Made by a program: the position numbers and the translations under genes
Shown here: positions 52,632 to 62,129 of the stretch, one piece after another
How positions within the stretch are numbered: the first letter of the stretch is position 1
Layout: each line of letters starts with the position of its first letter
The notes under the pieces: model-generated
The model's input: the letters and a program-made list of their open reading frames with translations, nothing else
Databases searched by the model: none
Told to the model about the DNA's origin: nothing
NCBI GenBank assembly: GCA_965223125.1
Contig: OZ244984.1
Span: forward strand, 3,596,001-3,660,000
Direction of reading: 5' to 3'
Length of the DNA: 64,000 bases
From: Pacificispira sp965223125
Lineage (GTDB): Bacteria; Pseudomonadota; Alphaproteobacteria; UBA8366; Aestuariispiraceae

Positions 52632-53510
52632 TTATGCATCGCGGAGCGGTACGCCCAGCCTGCCGGAGAGATCCTGGATGAACTGCCATGCGACGCGACC
52701 AGATCGCGCTCCGCGTGTCATTGTCCATTCCACGGCCAAGGGACGCCAGGAATCCTCCTCGATTGGCAGGTCGTAGGCGGCCACATAGCCACGGATCATC
52801 TCGAAATAGGTATCCTGGTTGCAGGTATGGAAGCCCAGCCACAGCCCGAACCGGTCGGAAAGGGAGACCTTCTCCTCCACCGCTTCAGATGGATTGACGG
52901 CGGTCGACCGCTCGTTCTCGATCATGTCGCGGGGCATCAGATGACGGCGGTTGGATGTGGCATAGAACAGCACATTCTCCGGCCTCCCTTCAATTCCACC
53001 CTCAAGTACAGCCTTCAATGACTTGTATGCAGCATCCTGACCATCAAAGGACAGATCGTCGCAGAACAGGATGAAGCGCCGGTCCAGCGGGCGCAGCAGG
53101 GTCAGCAACCGGGGCAGGGTGGGAATATCCTCCCGATGCAGTTCGATCAGGCAGAGCGATGTTTCTGGACCGTCCCTGTGTTCCTCCCGGTTTACGGCTG
53201 CATGGACTGCCTTGACGAGAGAGCTTTTTCCGGCCCCCCGCGCGCCCCACAGCAGGGCATTGTTCGCCGGAAGCCCGCGGGCGAAACGGCGGGTATTTTC
53301 CAGCAGTTGCTGGCATTGCAGGTCGATCCCCTGAAGCAGGCGGATATCGACGCGATTGACTTTTTCCACCGGCTCCAGACGATCCGCCTCCGGGTGCCAG
53401 ATGAAGGCATCGGCACTGCCGATTCCAAAGGGGCGGGGCTGGGGAGGGGCAAGACGGTCCAGCGCATCGGCGATGCGGCTGAGGGTCTGCTGCAACTCGG
53501 TATCCGACAT
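52632..53510 (-). CDS. DUF815-type AAA+ ATPase
   Basis: ATP-binding protein of 292 residues, substrate unknown. The Walker A motif is WGARGAGKSSLVKA (about 87-100), Walker B is FILFCDDLSF, and the sensor and arginine-finger regions include LFYATSNRRHLMPRDMIEN, then SDRFGLWLGFH. All key ATPase residues appear present, so it should hydrolyse ATP. ATG 53510 gives the standard N-terminus. It is the neighbour of yajC but divergent from it, with 230 bp between them. Confidence 0.9.
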   Translation of the reverse strand: MSDTELQQTLSRIADALDRLAPPQPRPFGIGSADAFIWHPEADRLEPVEKVNRVDIRLLQGIDLQCQQLLENTRRFARGLPANNALLWGARGAGKSSLVKAVHAAVNREEHRDGPETSLCLIELHREDIPTLPRLLTLLRPLDRRFILFCDDLSFDGQDAAYKSLKAVLEGGIEGRPENVLFYATSNRRHLMPRDMIENERSTAVNPSEAVEEKVSLSDRFGLWLGFHTCNQDTYFEMIRGYVAAYDLPIEEDSWRPLAVEWTMTRGARSGRVAWQFIQDLSGRLGVPLRDA

Positions 53511-53740
53511 GAAGCTTGTTTCCTGAATGGATGGGGACGAGAACCGGCGCAGAGCCTATCCGCACCGTCATGGAGGGTCAATCAGACGTCCATCCTGTCT
53601 GGTCGTGCAGAATGCGCGGAAAACCCCGATGCGCGGCATTGCACTTTCGGTGCGGGTCCGTATAGTCCCCGGCGAATTGGAGGGTGGTGGAGTGCCGTTG
53701 CAATCCCCATCTCGCACATAACGCAATTGGGAGCCTGATC

Positions 53741-54148
53741 ATGTTTATTTCGACGGCATATGCACAGGATGGTGCGGGCGCAGCCGGTGGCGGTCTGCTG
53801 GAAATGTTCCTGCCCCTGATCCTGATCTTCGCGATCTTCTATTTCCTTCTGATCCGTCCGCAGCAGAAGCGCCAGAAAGAGCATCAGGCGAAGCTGGCAT
53901 CGGCACGGCGCGGCGACAAGGTCGTGCTGGGCGGTGGCATCATGGGCCAGGTGACCAAGGTGATCGACGAAGGCGAATTGATGGTCAAGATCGCCGACGA
54001 AGTCGAGGTGAAGGTTCTGAAATCAACCCTTCTCGACGTGCTTTCGAAAACCGAACCGGCGAAAGGCCCTGCCCCGACACCGACACCGGCCAATGAGGGC
54101 GCAGAACCTAAGAAAAGCATCCTTGGAAGCCTTTTCGGCAAGAAATAA
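53741..54148 (+). CDS. yajC: Preprotein translocase subunit YajC
   Basis: Small Sec accessory membrane protein of 135 residues, part of the SecDF-YajC complex. It has a single helix (LLEMFLPLILIFAIFYFLLI) followed by the signature RPQQKRQKEHQAKLASARRGDKVVLGGG, then GQVTKVIDEGELMVKIADEVEVKVLKSTL split into strands of the small soluble domain. A Pro/Ala-rich tail ends GSLFGKK. ATG 53741 has GGGAG 8 bases upstream. secD follows after 81 bp. Confidence 0.95.
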   Translation: MFISTAYAQDGAGAAGGGLLEMFLPLILIFAIFYFLLIRPQQKRQKEHQAKLASARRGDKVVLGGGIMGQVTKVIDEGELMVKIADEVEVKVLKSTLLDVLSKTEPAKGPAPTPTPANEGAEPKKSILGSLFGKK

Positions 54149-54229
54149 TGGCTGAGGCGGCTCGACCTCGATACCGATTACGGGACAGCCTGCGCTTGTC
54201 CTGAATAACAGACGCGATGGATGGTTCCC

Positions 54230-55843
54230 ATGTTGCAGTTCCCACCCTGGAAAATCGGCTTGATCTGGCTCGTTGTGTTTATCGGCGTTCTTTATGCCGC
54301 GCCGAACGTGACTGGGCATTTCTCCCAATGGGTCTCACTGCCGACATGGGCACCGGGCAAGCCGGTCAATCTCGGGCTCGACCTGCGCGGTGGCGCGCAT
54401 ATCCTCGTCCAGGTCCGTACTGATGATGTACTCCGTGAACGGCTGAACGGAACCGCCGAAGCGCTGCGGGTGGAAATGCGCAATCAGCGCGTCCGGACCG
54501 GCAGCTTCAATGTCGATGAGGAAACTCATACGGTTTCCTTCACGATCCGCGATGCAACGGATGCGGAAAATGCCCGGGACGGCATCAATAATGCCGCGCC
54601 GGGCTTTGAGGTGGAACAGACCAGCGACACCCGTTTCAGCCTTCAGCTTTCGGAAGCAACCGTTGCCGATATAAACCAGCGGACACTCGCGCAGTCGCTG
54701 GAAGTCGTTACGCGCCGCGTCAACGCCCTTGGCCTGACAGAGCCGTCTATCCAGCGCCAGGGGGCTGATCGTATCCTGATTCAGGTTCCGGGCCTCGGCG
54801 ATACCGAGGAATTGAAAACAATCCTCAATGCCCAGGCCAAGCTGACCTTCCACCTTGTTGATTTTGATCGGTTGGCTGAGGCCATGCAGACCGGTCGGGC
54901 TCCCCCCGGCTATCAGTTGCTTCCCTCTGCGGAAACAACAGAGGATGGCCAGCCTCTCAGGGAATATCTGGTGACACGCCAGGCCTTCGTATCCGGGGAA
55001 AATCTGGATAACGCACAGGCTACATTTCAGGATGGTCAGCCGGTTGTCTCCTTCACTTTCGATGCCGCTGGCGGACAGCGTTTCGGGCGCGTGACGCAGG
55101 AAAATGTCGGCGGATTCCTGGCGGCAGTGCTGGACAACAAGGTTGTTAGCGCGCCCCGGATTCAAGGAGCTATTCTAGGCGGCAGCGGTATCATCACCGG
55201 TAATTTCACGCTGGCCAGTGCACAGGAACTTTCGCTGCTGCTGCGGGCCGGAGCATTGCCCGCGCAGATGGATACGATTGAGGAGCGGACAGTCGGTCCG
55301 GGGCTTGGTCAGGATTCGATTGAGGCGGGTGAAATTGCCTGTCTGGTTGGTCTGGCGCTTGTCGTGCTGTTCGTATTCGTAACATACGGGCGGTTCGGTC
55401 TTTATGCCAATATCGCCCTGATGCTGAATATTGTGCTACTGCTGGGTGTCCTGTCGGCGCTGGGAGCTACGCTGACGCTGCCGGGGATTGCAGGGATTGC
55501 CCTGACGGTCGGGATGGCGGTTGATTCGAACGTCTTGATTTTTGAACGCATCCGGGAAGAGGCCAATAACGGTCGCCCTCCGCTGAATTCCATCGAGGCC
55601 GGGTTCAGTCGGGCACTGACGACGATCATCGATGCCAACCTGACGACACTGATAGCTGCCGTTCTGCTTTTTGCTTTCGGGTCGGGACCGATCCGGGGAT
55701 TTGCGGTCACACTTGCCATTGGACTTGTGACCTCCATGTTCACGGCGATCATGGTGACGCGCTATCTGATCGTTCGCTATGTGCGCGCTAAGAAACCGAC
55801 GACATTGCCGATTGCGGCCAAGCCGCAGGTCGGGGGAGCCTGA
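54230..55843 (+). CDS. secD: Protein translocase subunit SecD
   Basis: RND-type membrane protein that uses the proton gradient to help release proteins on the periplasmic side. The 537 residues show an N-terminal helix (WKIGLIWLVVFIGVLY), LGLDLRGGAHILVQV, a large periplasmic P1 domain, and five C-terminal helices starting at AGEIACLVGLALVVLFVFV, with VGMAVDSNVLIFERIREE (the proton-relay Asp) and the ALTTIIDANLTTLIAAVLL segment. ATG 54230 gives the family N-terminus MLQFPPWK; ATG 54221 is also open. secF follows with a 3-base gap. Confidence 0.95.
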   Translation: MLQFPPWKIGLIWLVVFIGVLYAAPNVTGHFSQWVSLPTWAPGKPVNLGLDLRGGAHILVQVRTDDVLRERLNGTAEALRVEMRNQRVRTGSFNVDEETHTVSFTIRDATDAENARDGINNAAPGFEVEQTSDTRFSLQLSEATVADINQRTLAQSLEVVTRRVNALGLTEPSIQRQGADRILIQVPGLGDTEELKTILNAQAKLTFHLVDFDRLAEAMQTGRAPPGYQLLPSAETTEDGQPLREYLVTRQAFVSGENLDNAQATFQDGQPVVSFTFDAAGGQRFGRVTQENVGGFLAAVLDNKVVSAPRIQGAILGGSGIITGNFTLASAQELSLLLRAGALPAQMDTIEERTVGPGLGQDSIEAGEIACLVGLALVVLFVFVTYGRFGLYANIALMLNIVLLLGVLSALGATLTLPGIAGIALTVGMAVDSNVLIFERIREEANNGRPPLNSIEAGFSRALTTIIDANLTTLIAAVLLFAFGSGPIRGFAVTLAIGLVTSMFTAIMVTRYLIVRYVRAKKPTTLPIAAKPQVGGA

Positions 55844-55846
55844 ACC

Positions 55847-56782
55847 ATGCTGCTGCGCTTCGTACCGGATGCGACGAATATCAATTTCATCGGCAATCGT
55901 CGTCTGGGTTATATCTTCGCCATTCTGCTGGTTACAGCATCCATCGCTCTCTTTGGTGTCCGGGGTCTCAATCTCGGCATCGATTTCGTTGGCGGGACGC
56001 TGATTGAGGTCAAGACCGCCGAGGGTAAAGGGGTTTCAGAATTCCGGGATGTATTGGGCGGTCTAGGCTTGGGTTCAGTTCAGATTCAGGAATTTGGTGC
56101 CATCGATGATCTGTTGATCCGCATCCAGCGCCAGCCGGGCGAGGACAGCGAGCAGCAGGCGGCCTTGCAATCGGCGCGGGCGGCAATCGACTCCATGGTT
56201 ACGGAATATCGTCGCATAGAAGTAGTTGGTCCGACGGTGGGCGAGGAACTGCAACTTGCGGCAATCTACGCCATCAGCTTCGCCATCGGCGCGATCCTGA
56301 TTTACATCTGGTTGCGATTCGAATGGCAGTTCGGCGTCTGCGCCGTTATTGCGCTCGTGCATGATGTATTGGCAACCTTGGGTCTGTTTGCACTTCTGCA
56401 ACTTGAATTCAATCTTGCGACGGTGGCGGCTGTGCTGACGGTCGCGGGTTATTCAATCAACGATACCGTCGTCGTCTTTGATCGGGTCCGGGAGAAGATC
56501 CGGAAATACAAGACAATGCCGATGACGGAACTGTTGAATCAGGCGATCAACAAGACGTTGTCGCGCACCCTGATGACCTCGATCACGACGCTGATTGCCC
56601 TGGTCGCACTGGCTACTTTCGGCGGTGATGTGATCCGCGATTTCTCGATTGCCCTGATTTGGGGTATATTGATCGGGACATTCTCGTCGATCTGCGTTGC
56701 AGTGCCGTTGCTGCTGGTGATGGAACCACACCGTGGCGAGGAAGTCGGTTCCGCCATCGAAGCGGAAAACGTAAAAGCATAG
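55847..56782 (+). CDS. secF: Protein translocase subunit SecF
   Basis: Partner of SecD, 311 residues. It has an N-terminal helix and the LGIDFVGGTLIEVKT strand, a small periplasmic domain, and five helices with VVGPTVGEELQLAAIYAISFA, VLTVAGYSINDTVVVFDRVREKIR (the conserved Asp) and TLSRTLMTSITTLIALVAL. GGGGGAG precedes ATG 55847, immediately after the secD stop. A Mth938-like gene follows 36 bp later in the same direction, as is usual in alphaproteobacteria. Confidence 0.95.
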   Translation: MLLRFVPDATNINFIGNRRLGYIFAILLVTASIALFGVRGLNLGIDFVGGTLIEVKTAEGKGVSEFRDVLGGLGLGSVQIQEFGAIDDLLIRIQRQPGEDSEQQAALQSARAAIDSMVTEYRRIEVVGPTVGEELQLAAIYAISFAIGAILIYIWLRFEWQFGVCAVIALVHDVLATLGLFALLQLEFNLATVAAVLTVAGYSINDTVVVFDRVREKIRKYKTMPMTELLNQAINKTLSRTLMTSITTLIALVALATFGGDVIRDFSIALIWGILIGTFSSICVAVPLLLVMEPHRGEEVGSAIEAENVKA

Positions 56783-56818
56783 TTGCACCTCTCCCGGAAA
56801 AGGAGGGTTTACGAACAG

Positions 56819-57193
56819 ATGGATATCACCCCGGCAGTGCCCGACGGGCGTTCCCTGATAGACAGCTATGGTCCCGGACGGTTTCAGGTTCGGGGGCAGG
56901 CGTATCAGGGATCCCTAATCGTTCTACCGGGAAGGGTTGTCCCCTGGCAGGTTACACATCCGGACGACCTGTCGCTGGATGCGCTGGCCGATATACGGGC
57001 TGAAGAACCTGCCATTGAGGTGCTGTTGCTGGGAACCGGGGGGCGGATGGCGCAGATTTCGTCCTCGTTGCGCCGAGCCATCCGCGCATCCGGTCTTTCG
57101 ATGGACATCATGGATACCGGGGCGGCCTGCCGAACATTCAATGTGCTGATGGTGGAAGGCCGCCGTGCCGCTGCGGCCCTGATTGCGATCTGA
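56819..57193 (+). CDS. Mth938-like domain (DUF498) protein
   Basis: Small cytoplasmic protein of 124 residues related to human AAMDC and NDUFAF3. The family core is seen in IDSYGPGRFQVRGQAYQGSL, then GRVVPWQV and LLLGTGGRMAQISSSL, with the C-terminal MDTGAACRTFNVLMVEGRRAAA. The NDUFAF3 relation points to respiratory complex I assembly or to a secretion link, but no bacterial role is established. ATG 56819 is preceded by AAGGAGGG. It is the last gene of the sec operon and ends one base before the stop of the convergent kinase gene. Confidence 0.9.
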   Translation: MDITPAVPDGRSLIDSYGPGRFQVRGQAYQGSLIVLPGRVVPWQVTHPDDLSLDALADIRAEEPAIEVLLLGTGGRMAQISSSLRRAIRASGLSMDIMDTGAACRTFNVLMVEGRRAAAALIAI

Positions 57194-58735
57194 TTATTCC
57201 TCCGGCATCACGGGAAACCGCACGGTGACCGTCGTGCCAACACCGACCTGACTTTCCAACGTGATGTCGCCACCATGCTGGACCATCAACTCGCGGGTCA
57301 ATGGCAGGCCAAGCCCGGTGCCGTCCTTCGCCTTTCCGATGGCATAGCTGGATTGCTCGAAGGGCAGGAAAACCTTGGACAGGTCTCCATCCGGAATACC
57401 CACGCCGGTATCCCGGACCTCAAGGATGATCCAGGGTGACTCATGGCGGGCGGATAACGTTATGGTGCCACCGGGATCGGTATATTTGATCGCATTCGAA
57501 TGCAGGTTGGCGAGTACCTGTCGAACGCGCCGACCATCCCCGATCAGGGGAGGGATATCAGGACCGATTTCCTGCAAAACAGTCAGTCCGGCGGCATTCG
57601 CTTTCTGGGCCAGGATCGTGACCGTGTCCTGAATTACCTCTTCAACCGACAGGATTTCTCTCCCGATTTCCAGTTTACCGGCATCCAGTTTGGCAATGTC
57701 CAGAATATCATCGATCAGTTGCAGCAACATGATCGCGCTTTTTCGTACATCGCCCAGATATTCGCGATAGGTTGGTGCACCGATAGGGCCATGGGGTTCC
57801 ATCTGGATCAGTTCCGTGAAACCGATGATGCTGTTCAGGGGGGTCCGCAATTCGTGGCTCATATTGGCAAGGAACCTGGATTTTGAGCGGTTGGCGTTTT
57901 CTGCGGCTTCCATCGCCGCCCGCATTTCCTGCTCCGACTTCTTCCGAGCGGTTATTTCCTGGACCGTTCCTTCATAGAAAAGAGGTTCGCCCGATCTGTC
58001 CCGAACCAGATAGGCATTCTCGGTGATCCAGATACGTTCCCGCGTCTTGTGCCGATAGATTTCGGATTCGAAATTTTCGACATTGCCATATTCGGCAAGT
58101 AGACGCTGGAATTCAGCACGTCGCGTCGGTTCGACATACCATTCCGTCGCGATATCGGTGACACCGAGAAGGTGTTCTTCCTCGCTCTCATAGCCGTTCA
58201 ACCTGACCAGCGCTGGATTGGAGCGTAACTGCCGACCTTCCAGAGAGGATCGATAGATTCCGACAGTTACGCGCTCGAAGATACGCCGATAATCGGCTTC
58301 TGCCTGAGCCAGCATATCCTGAGTTTCGACGAGTTCCGTGACATCGGAAATCGAACCGACATAGCCTGTGATCGTGCCATCTGGGGCATGCAGGGCGGTG
58401 GCATACTCACTGACCCAGAAAATTGTACCGTCCCGTCGTTTGGCCTTGCTGAGAAATCCGCTGACCACGTCATGCTTGGCAATGCTGCGGACAAACCGGT
58501 CGCGATCTTTTTCATCGGCATAAAAACTGCCTGAAGGACGTCCTTCGGAGAGCATCTGGAGAGCCGTATCATAGCCCAGCATGCGCACAAGAGCGAGATT
58601 CACAAAGCGATAGGTACCATCCACCGTCGTTTCAAACAGGCCGACACCGGCCATGTCCACCATCTGGCGCAGCCTACGAAAGGCAGCATCATCCTGTGGG
58701 GATTCAGTGGGTTTGATACGACCGCTTCCTGCCAT
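57194..58735 (-). CDS. PAS-domain sensor histidine kinase
   Basis: Cytoplasmic-looking two-component sensor kinase of 513 residues from ATG 58735 (an upstream ATG at 58822 is also open). There is no membrane helix. Two PAS domains (about 20-145 and 150-270) come first, followed by a HisKA domain with the phosphorylated His in MSHELRTPLNSIIGF (about residue 318) and an HATPase domain: N-box LHSNAIKYT, G1 DTGVGIP, and G2 DGTGLGLPLT. No response regulator is adjacent. The signal sensed is unknown. Confidence 0.9.
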   Translation of the reverse strand: MAGSGRIKPTESPQDDAAFRRLRQMVDMAGVGLFETTVDGTYRFVNLALVRMLGYDTALQMLSEGRPSGSFYADEKDRDRFVRSIAKHDVVSGFLSKAKRRDGTIFWVSEYATALHAPDGTITGYVGSISDVTELVETQDMLAQAEADYRRIFERVTVGIYRSSLEGRQLRSNPALVRLNGYESEEEHLLGVTDIATEWYVEPTRRAEFQRLLAEYGNVENFESEIYRHKTRERIWITENAYLVRDRSGEPLFYEGTVQEITARKKSEQEMRAAMEAAENANRSKSRFLANMSHELRTPLNSIIGFTELIQMEPHGPIGAPTYREYLGDVRKSAIMLLQLIDDILDIAKLDAGKLEIGREILSVEEVIQDTVTILAQKANAAGLTVLQEIGPDIPPLIGDGRRVRQVLANLHSNAIKYTDPGGTITLSARHESPWIILEVRDTGVGIPDGDLSKVFLPFEQSSYAIGKAKDGTGLGLPLTRELMVQHGGDITLESQVGVGTTVTVRFPVMPEE

Positions 58736-58839
58736 GTGAAATTCGTTCCGCAGTGCATTCCGGATGTTCCAGACAAGTTCACTAGTAACGGCAATCCATG
58801 GCCTTGCCAATGGCAAGCACATCGCGTTCAGTGCCGATT

Positions 58840-59799
58840 ATGAATGGATCCTTTAAATCTGACAATCTGACCCCGTCACTTCTCGCAGAGGAGGTAACAC
58901 GGCGAAGTGCATCCAACCTCTGGTTCGTCGGTCGCGCCTTGCAATCGGAAAAGCGCCGACTGTTTGAGGCCGCCTATGCCACCATGCGGGTGATCGATGA
59001 TTACGTCGATGATGAGTTTCTGGCCCTGTCGCAGACTGAACGGGATGACTTTCGGGATGGTGCCCGTATCCGGATTACCGATTGGCATGATGCTGCCATT
59101 GATGCACTGGCGGATTGCGAACCCCGTTCCGAATTGAGCCTGCCTGACCGGGATCGAATCCTGTTCATGGCCCTGCGCGATGCCGCGCGGGGCAGTGACC
59201 TGCCGTCCGATCCGTGGCGGCGGCTTGCGGATGCCATGATCTATGATGTCCAAGAACGCCGGATGCTGTCCTGGCCGGATTTCGATGCCTATTGCGAGGG
59301 TGCAACAGTTGCTCCGGCGGCGGTCTTTCTGTTCGTGCTCCAGGCTCGCAATGAGAGTGGGAATCTCACCGCCGGAATCGCGGCTTCTGAATTGGCGGAT
59401 CAGGCACGGGACATGGCGATATTCTGCTATCTGGTCCATATCCTGCGGGATTTCGCCAAGGACAGCGCCCGTGGCGGACAGCTGGTGACAATCCCGCAAT
59501 CCTGTTTCCGGGATCATGGCCTGACCCGTGAAAGCGTTGCGGCTGATCCTGGGTCGGCATTGCCAATGTTGCGGGACATTGCCGACCGGGCAGGGGAGCG
59601 ACGTCGGGCAGCACGGCACATGGCCGATCTGCTGATGCCCTTCCTGGGTCGGACGGAGGCACGGATACTGGATGCCCTTCTATCGATTTACGAATGTCTG
59701 CATGACGACCTTGCGGCTGATCCATCCGCGGTAATCGATCGATCCGGCCTGACTGCACGATTGCGGAAGTCATTGGCTGAGCGTCTGGGGTTGGTCTGA
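58840..59799 (+). CDS. Squalene/phytoene synthase-like protein
   Basis: Trans-isoprenyl head-to-head synthase relative of 319 residues. The first Asp-rich motif is YATMRVIDDYVDD (residues about 46-58). The second reads HILRDFAKDSARGG, with Lys in place of the usual Glu but the flanking Asp residues kept. ASNLWFVGRALQSEKRR precedes the first motif as in the family. This suggests an active prenyl-diphosphate enzyme, perhaps for hopanoid or carotenoid-type lipids, but no cyclase or desaturase is nearby. ATG 58840 is uncertain; 58798 would overlap the kinase region. The next gene overlaps its stop. Confidence 0.82.
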   Translation: MNGSFKSDNLTPSLLAEEVTRRSASNLWFVGRALQSEKRRLFEAAYATMRVIDDYVDDEFLALSQTERDDFRDGARIRITDWHDAAIDALADCEPRSELSLPDRDRILFMALRDAARGSDLPSDPWRRLADAMIYDVQERRMLSWPDFDAYCEGATVAPAAVFLFVLQARNESGNLTAGIAASELADQARDMAIFCYLVHILRDFAKDSARGGQLVTIPQSCFRDHGLTRESVAADPGSALPMLRDIADRAGERRRAARHMADLLMPFLGRTEARILDALLSIYECLHDDLAADPSAVIDRSGLTARLRKSLAERLGLV

Positions 59800-60674
59800 T
59801 GGTGGATGGATCGGTGCATGCGGAAGATTGGGACTATTGCGCCACGATGGTTCGCGACGGCGACCCTGACCGATTTGCGACCGCCATGCTGGCTGCAATG
59901 CCGGGACGGCGGTACCTTATGGTACTCTATGCCTTCAATCTGGAAATCGCCAGGCTGCGGGAGATCGTGCGGGAGCCAATCCTGGGTGAAATCCGTCTGC
60001 AATGGTGGCGTGACGCCCTGGCGGAATGCATCAATGGCACGCCTCGACGCCATCAGGTCGTACAGCCACTTGCCGCATCGATGGCGCAAGCCAGGCTCCC
60101 AATCGGATTGATGCTGGAGATGCTGGATGCCAGGGCGCAGGATTTATCCGACATTCCTCCTGCCGATGAAACCACCCTCGCTGCCTATGTCGATATGACC
60201 GGGGGTGCCATGGGGGAACTGGCTTTGCGATGCTTGTTTGATTCTGGAATGGTGACACCGGACCAGATTCAGCTTGGACGATCCGCGGGGCGGGCCTGGG
60301 CCTGGATCGGCCTGGCGCGCGCGCTTCATGTCCATCGCCAGATCGGTCGAATGTCGGTTCCGGCCAACTGGCTGCGTGATTATCCGGATCTGGACAGGGA
60401 TGTTCAGAAAGCGGTCCCCAGTGATGCCGTTCGTGCCTGGACCGGCTGGCTTCTGAGGCAAGGACGAGCGGAACTTGCCCATGTTCGCGCTGGATCGGCC
60501 CACTGCCCGAAGGTGGCACGGGCGGCGCTAGCCCCGGCGCGCCTGGCCCAGCTCTATGCGGACAGACTGGATGCTGTGTCGATGGACCCGTTCCAGCCGC
60601 AGGTCAATCAGTTGGGCCCGGCCCGGCGTGCCTGGTCCCTGCTGGGAACAAGTCTGTTCGGTTCAATTCTCTAA
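59799..60674 (+). CDS. NDUFAF6-like squalene/phytoene synthase family protein
   Basis: 291 residues resembling NDUFAF6, the mitochondrial complex I assembly factor derived from phytoene synthase. The family pattern is YLMVLYAFNLEIARLREIVR, followed by LGEIRLQWWRDAL. The Asp-rich metal motifs of true synthases are not present in complete form (GRAWAWIGLARALHVHRQ replaces the second), so catalysis is doubtful. The ATG overlaps the stop of the preceding synthase-like gene (TGATG). It is convergent with trmFO, overlapping it by 12 bases. A role in respiratory complex assembly is an inference from the human relative. Confidence 0.83.
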   Translation: MVDGSVHAEDWDYCATMVRDGDPDRFATAMLAAMPGRRYLMVLYAFNLEIARLREIVREPILGEIRLQWWRDALAECINGTPRRHQVVQPLAASMAQARLPIGLMLEMLDARAQDLSDIPPADETTLAAYVDMTGGAMGELALRCLFDSGMVTPDQIQLGRSAGRAWAWIGLARALHVHRQIGRMSVPANWLRDYPDLDRDVQKAVPSDAVRAWTGWLLRQGRAELAHVRAGSAHCPKVARAALAPARLAQLYADRLDAVSMDPFQPQVNQLGPARRAWSLLGTSLFGSIL

Positions 60675-62012
60675 CCAGGGCATGATATCCTGCAAGGCTC
60701 GGGCGGAGATGGCTGCCTTGCGCTCGCGTCCCCGCTTGCGTGTCTTGCGGCGTTCGTCTCCATCAAGGGGCGGAAACAGCCCGAAATTCACATTCATCGG
60801 CTGGAATGTCTCAGCCTCAGCACCACCCGTGATGTGACCCAGCAGCGCACCCAGCGCCGTCGTCTCCGGCGGGCTGGATGGGGAAAGGCCCAGGCGTTCC
60901 TGAGCGGCAAAACGGCCAGCAAGCAGGCCGATGGCAGCGGATTCGACATATCCTTCCACACCGGTGACCTGTCCTGCAAAGCGTATTGTCGGGCGCGCCT
61001 TCAGGCGTAGGCCGGGGTCCAGCAGGCGAGGACTGTTCAGAAATGTATTACGGTGAATGCCGCCAAGTCTGGCAAACTCGGCATTTTCCAGCCCCGGAAT
61101 GGTCCTGAAAACAGCGGCTTGCGCACCATACTTCAATTTGGTTTGGAACCCGACCATGTTGTAGAGTGTGGCGAGTTTATTGTCCTGACGCAGTTGCACC
61201 ACGGCATGGGCGCGCCCGCCGGTTTTCGGGTTGGTCAGGCCGACCGGCTTCATCGGACCAAAGCGCAGGGTTTCGCGACCACGCTCCGCCATAACCTCTA
61301 TCGGCAGGCAGGCTTCGAAGTAGGGAGTATCCTTCTCCCATTCCTTGAATTCCGTTTTTTCGGCGGCAATCAGGGTATCGATGAAGGCATTGTACTCATC
61401 CTCGGTCATCGGACAGTTGATGTAATCCTGCCCTTCGCCCTTGTCGTAGCGTGATTGGAACCAGGCCTTGTCAAAGTCGATGCTGTCGCGATGCACGATG
61501 GGGGCGATGGCATCGAAGAAAGCCAGTTGCGCCTCGCCTGTGATGTCCAGGATGGACTGCGTCAGTGCGGCAGAGGTCAGTGGACCCGTCGCGACGATGA
61601 CGCTGTCAAATTCGTCGGCATCGGGCAGTCGATTGAATTCCCCACGCTCAATCCTGATGCAGGGATGCGTTTCCAGGGCTTCCGTGACCCGGCGGGAGAA
61701 GTCATCGCGATCAACGGCCAGTGCGCCGCCCGCGGGAACTCGCGCCAGATCCCCCATACGCAGGATCAGGGAGTCCGCGCGGCGCATTTCCTCATGCAGC
61801 AGGCCGACCGCATTTCCTTCCGGATCATCGGAACGGAAGGAATTGGAGCAGACCAGTTCCGCCAGCCCGTCGGTCTGATGCGCCGCCGTCCCGACAATCG
61901 GGCGCATTTCGCATAAACGAACAGAAATGCCGCGCCGTGCCAGTTGCCACGCAGCCTCGCTGCCTGCCAGACCGCCACCGATTATCAATACAGGGTTGAG
62001 TTCTTTTTTCAT
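60663..62012 (-). CDS. trmFO: Folate- and FAD-dependent tRNA uracil-54 methyltransferase
   Basis: Methylates U54 of tRNA using methylene-tetrahydrofolate and FADH2. The 449 residues begin with the FAD-binding PVLIIGGGLAGSEAAWQLA and continue with the TrmFO marks LCEMRP, VCSNSFRSDD, ARVPAGGALAVDRD, ETLRFGPMKPVGL and PMNVNFGLFPPL. ATG 62012 is preferred to the upstream TTG 62024. It diverges from the PAS_5 gene through a 117-bp AT-rich region. Confidence 0.95.
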   Translation of the reverse strand: MKKELNPVLIIGGGLAGSEAAWQLARRGISVRLCEMRPIVGTAAHQTDGLAELVCSNSFRSDDPEGNAVGLLHEEMRRADSLILRMGDLARVPAGGALAVDRDDFSRRVTEALETHPCIRIERGEFNRLPDADEFDSVIVATGPLTSAALTQSILDITGEAQLAFFDAIAPIVHRDSIDFDKAWFQSRYDKGEGQDYINCPMTEDEYNAFIDTLIAAEKTEFKEWEKDTPYFEACLPIEVMAERGRETLRFGPMKPVGLTNPKTGGRAHAVVQLRQDNKLATLYNMVGFQTKLKYGAQAAVFRTIPGLENAEFARLGGIHRNTFLNSPRLLDPGLRLKARPTIRFAGQVTGVEGYVESAAIGLLAGRFAAQERLGLSPSSPPETTALGALLGHITGGAEAETFQPMNVNFGLFPPLDGDERRKTRKRGRERKAAISARALQDIMPWLEN

Positions 62013-62129
62013 TTTTCTATCCAAACCATGTGAGTATTGTTAGAGTAATAGTCAGAGCATATATCAAGTTCAATCGGGCAGAGTCCTATTTGCCTTATTT
62101 ATGATTGTTTTGGGTAGGGAGGTTCTGGT

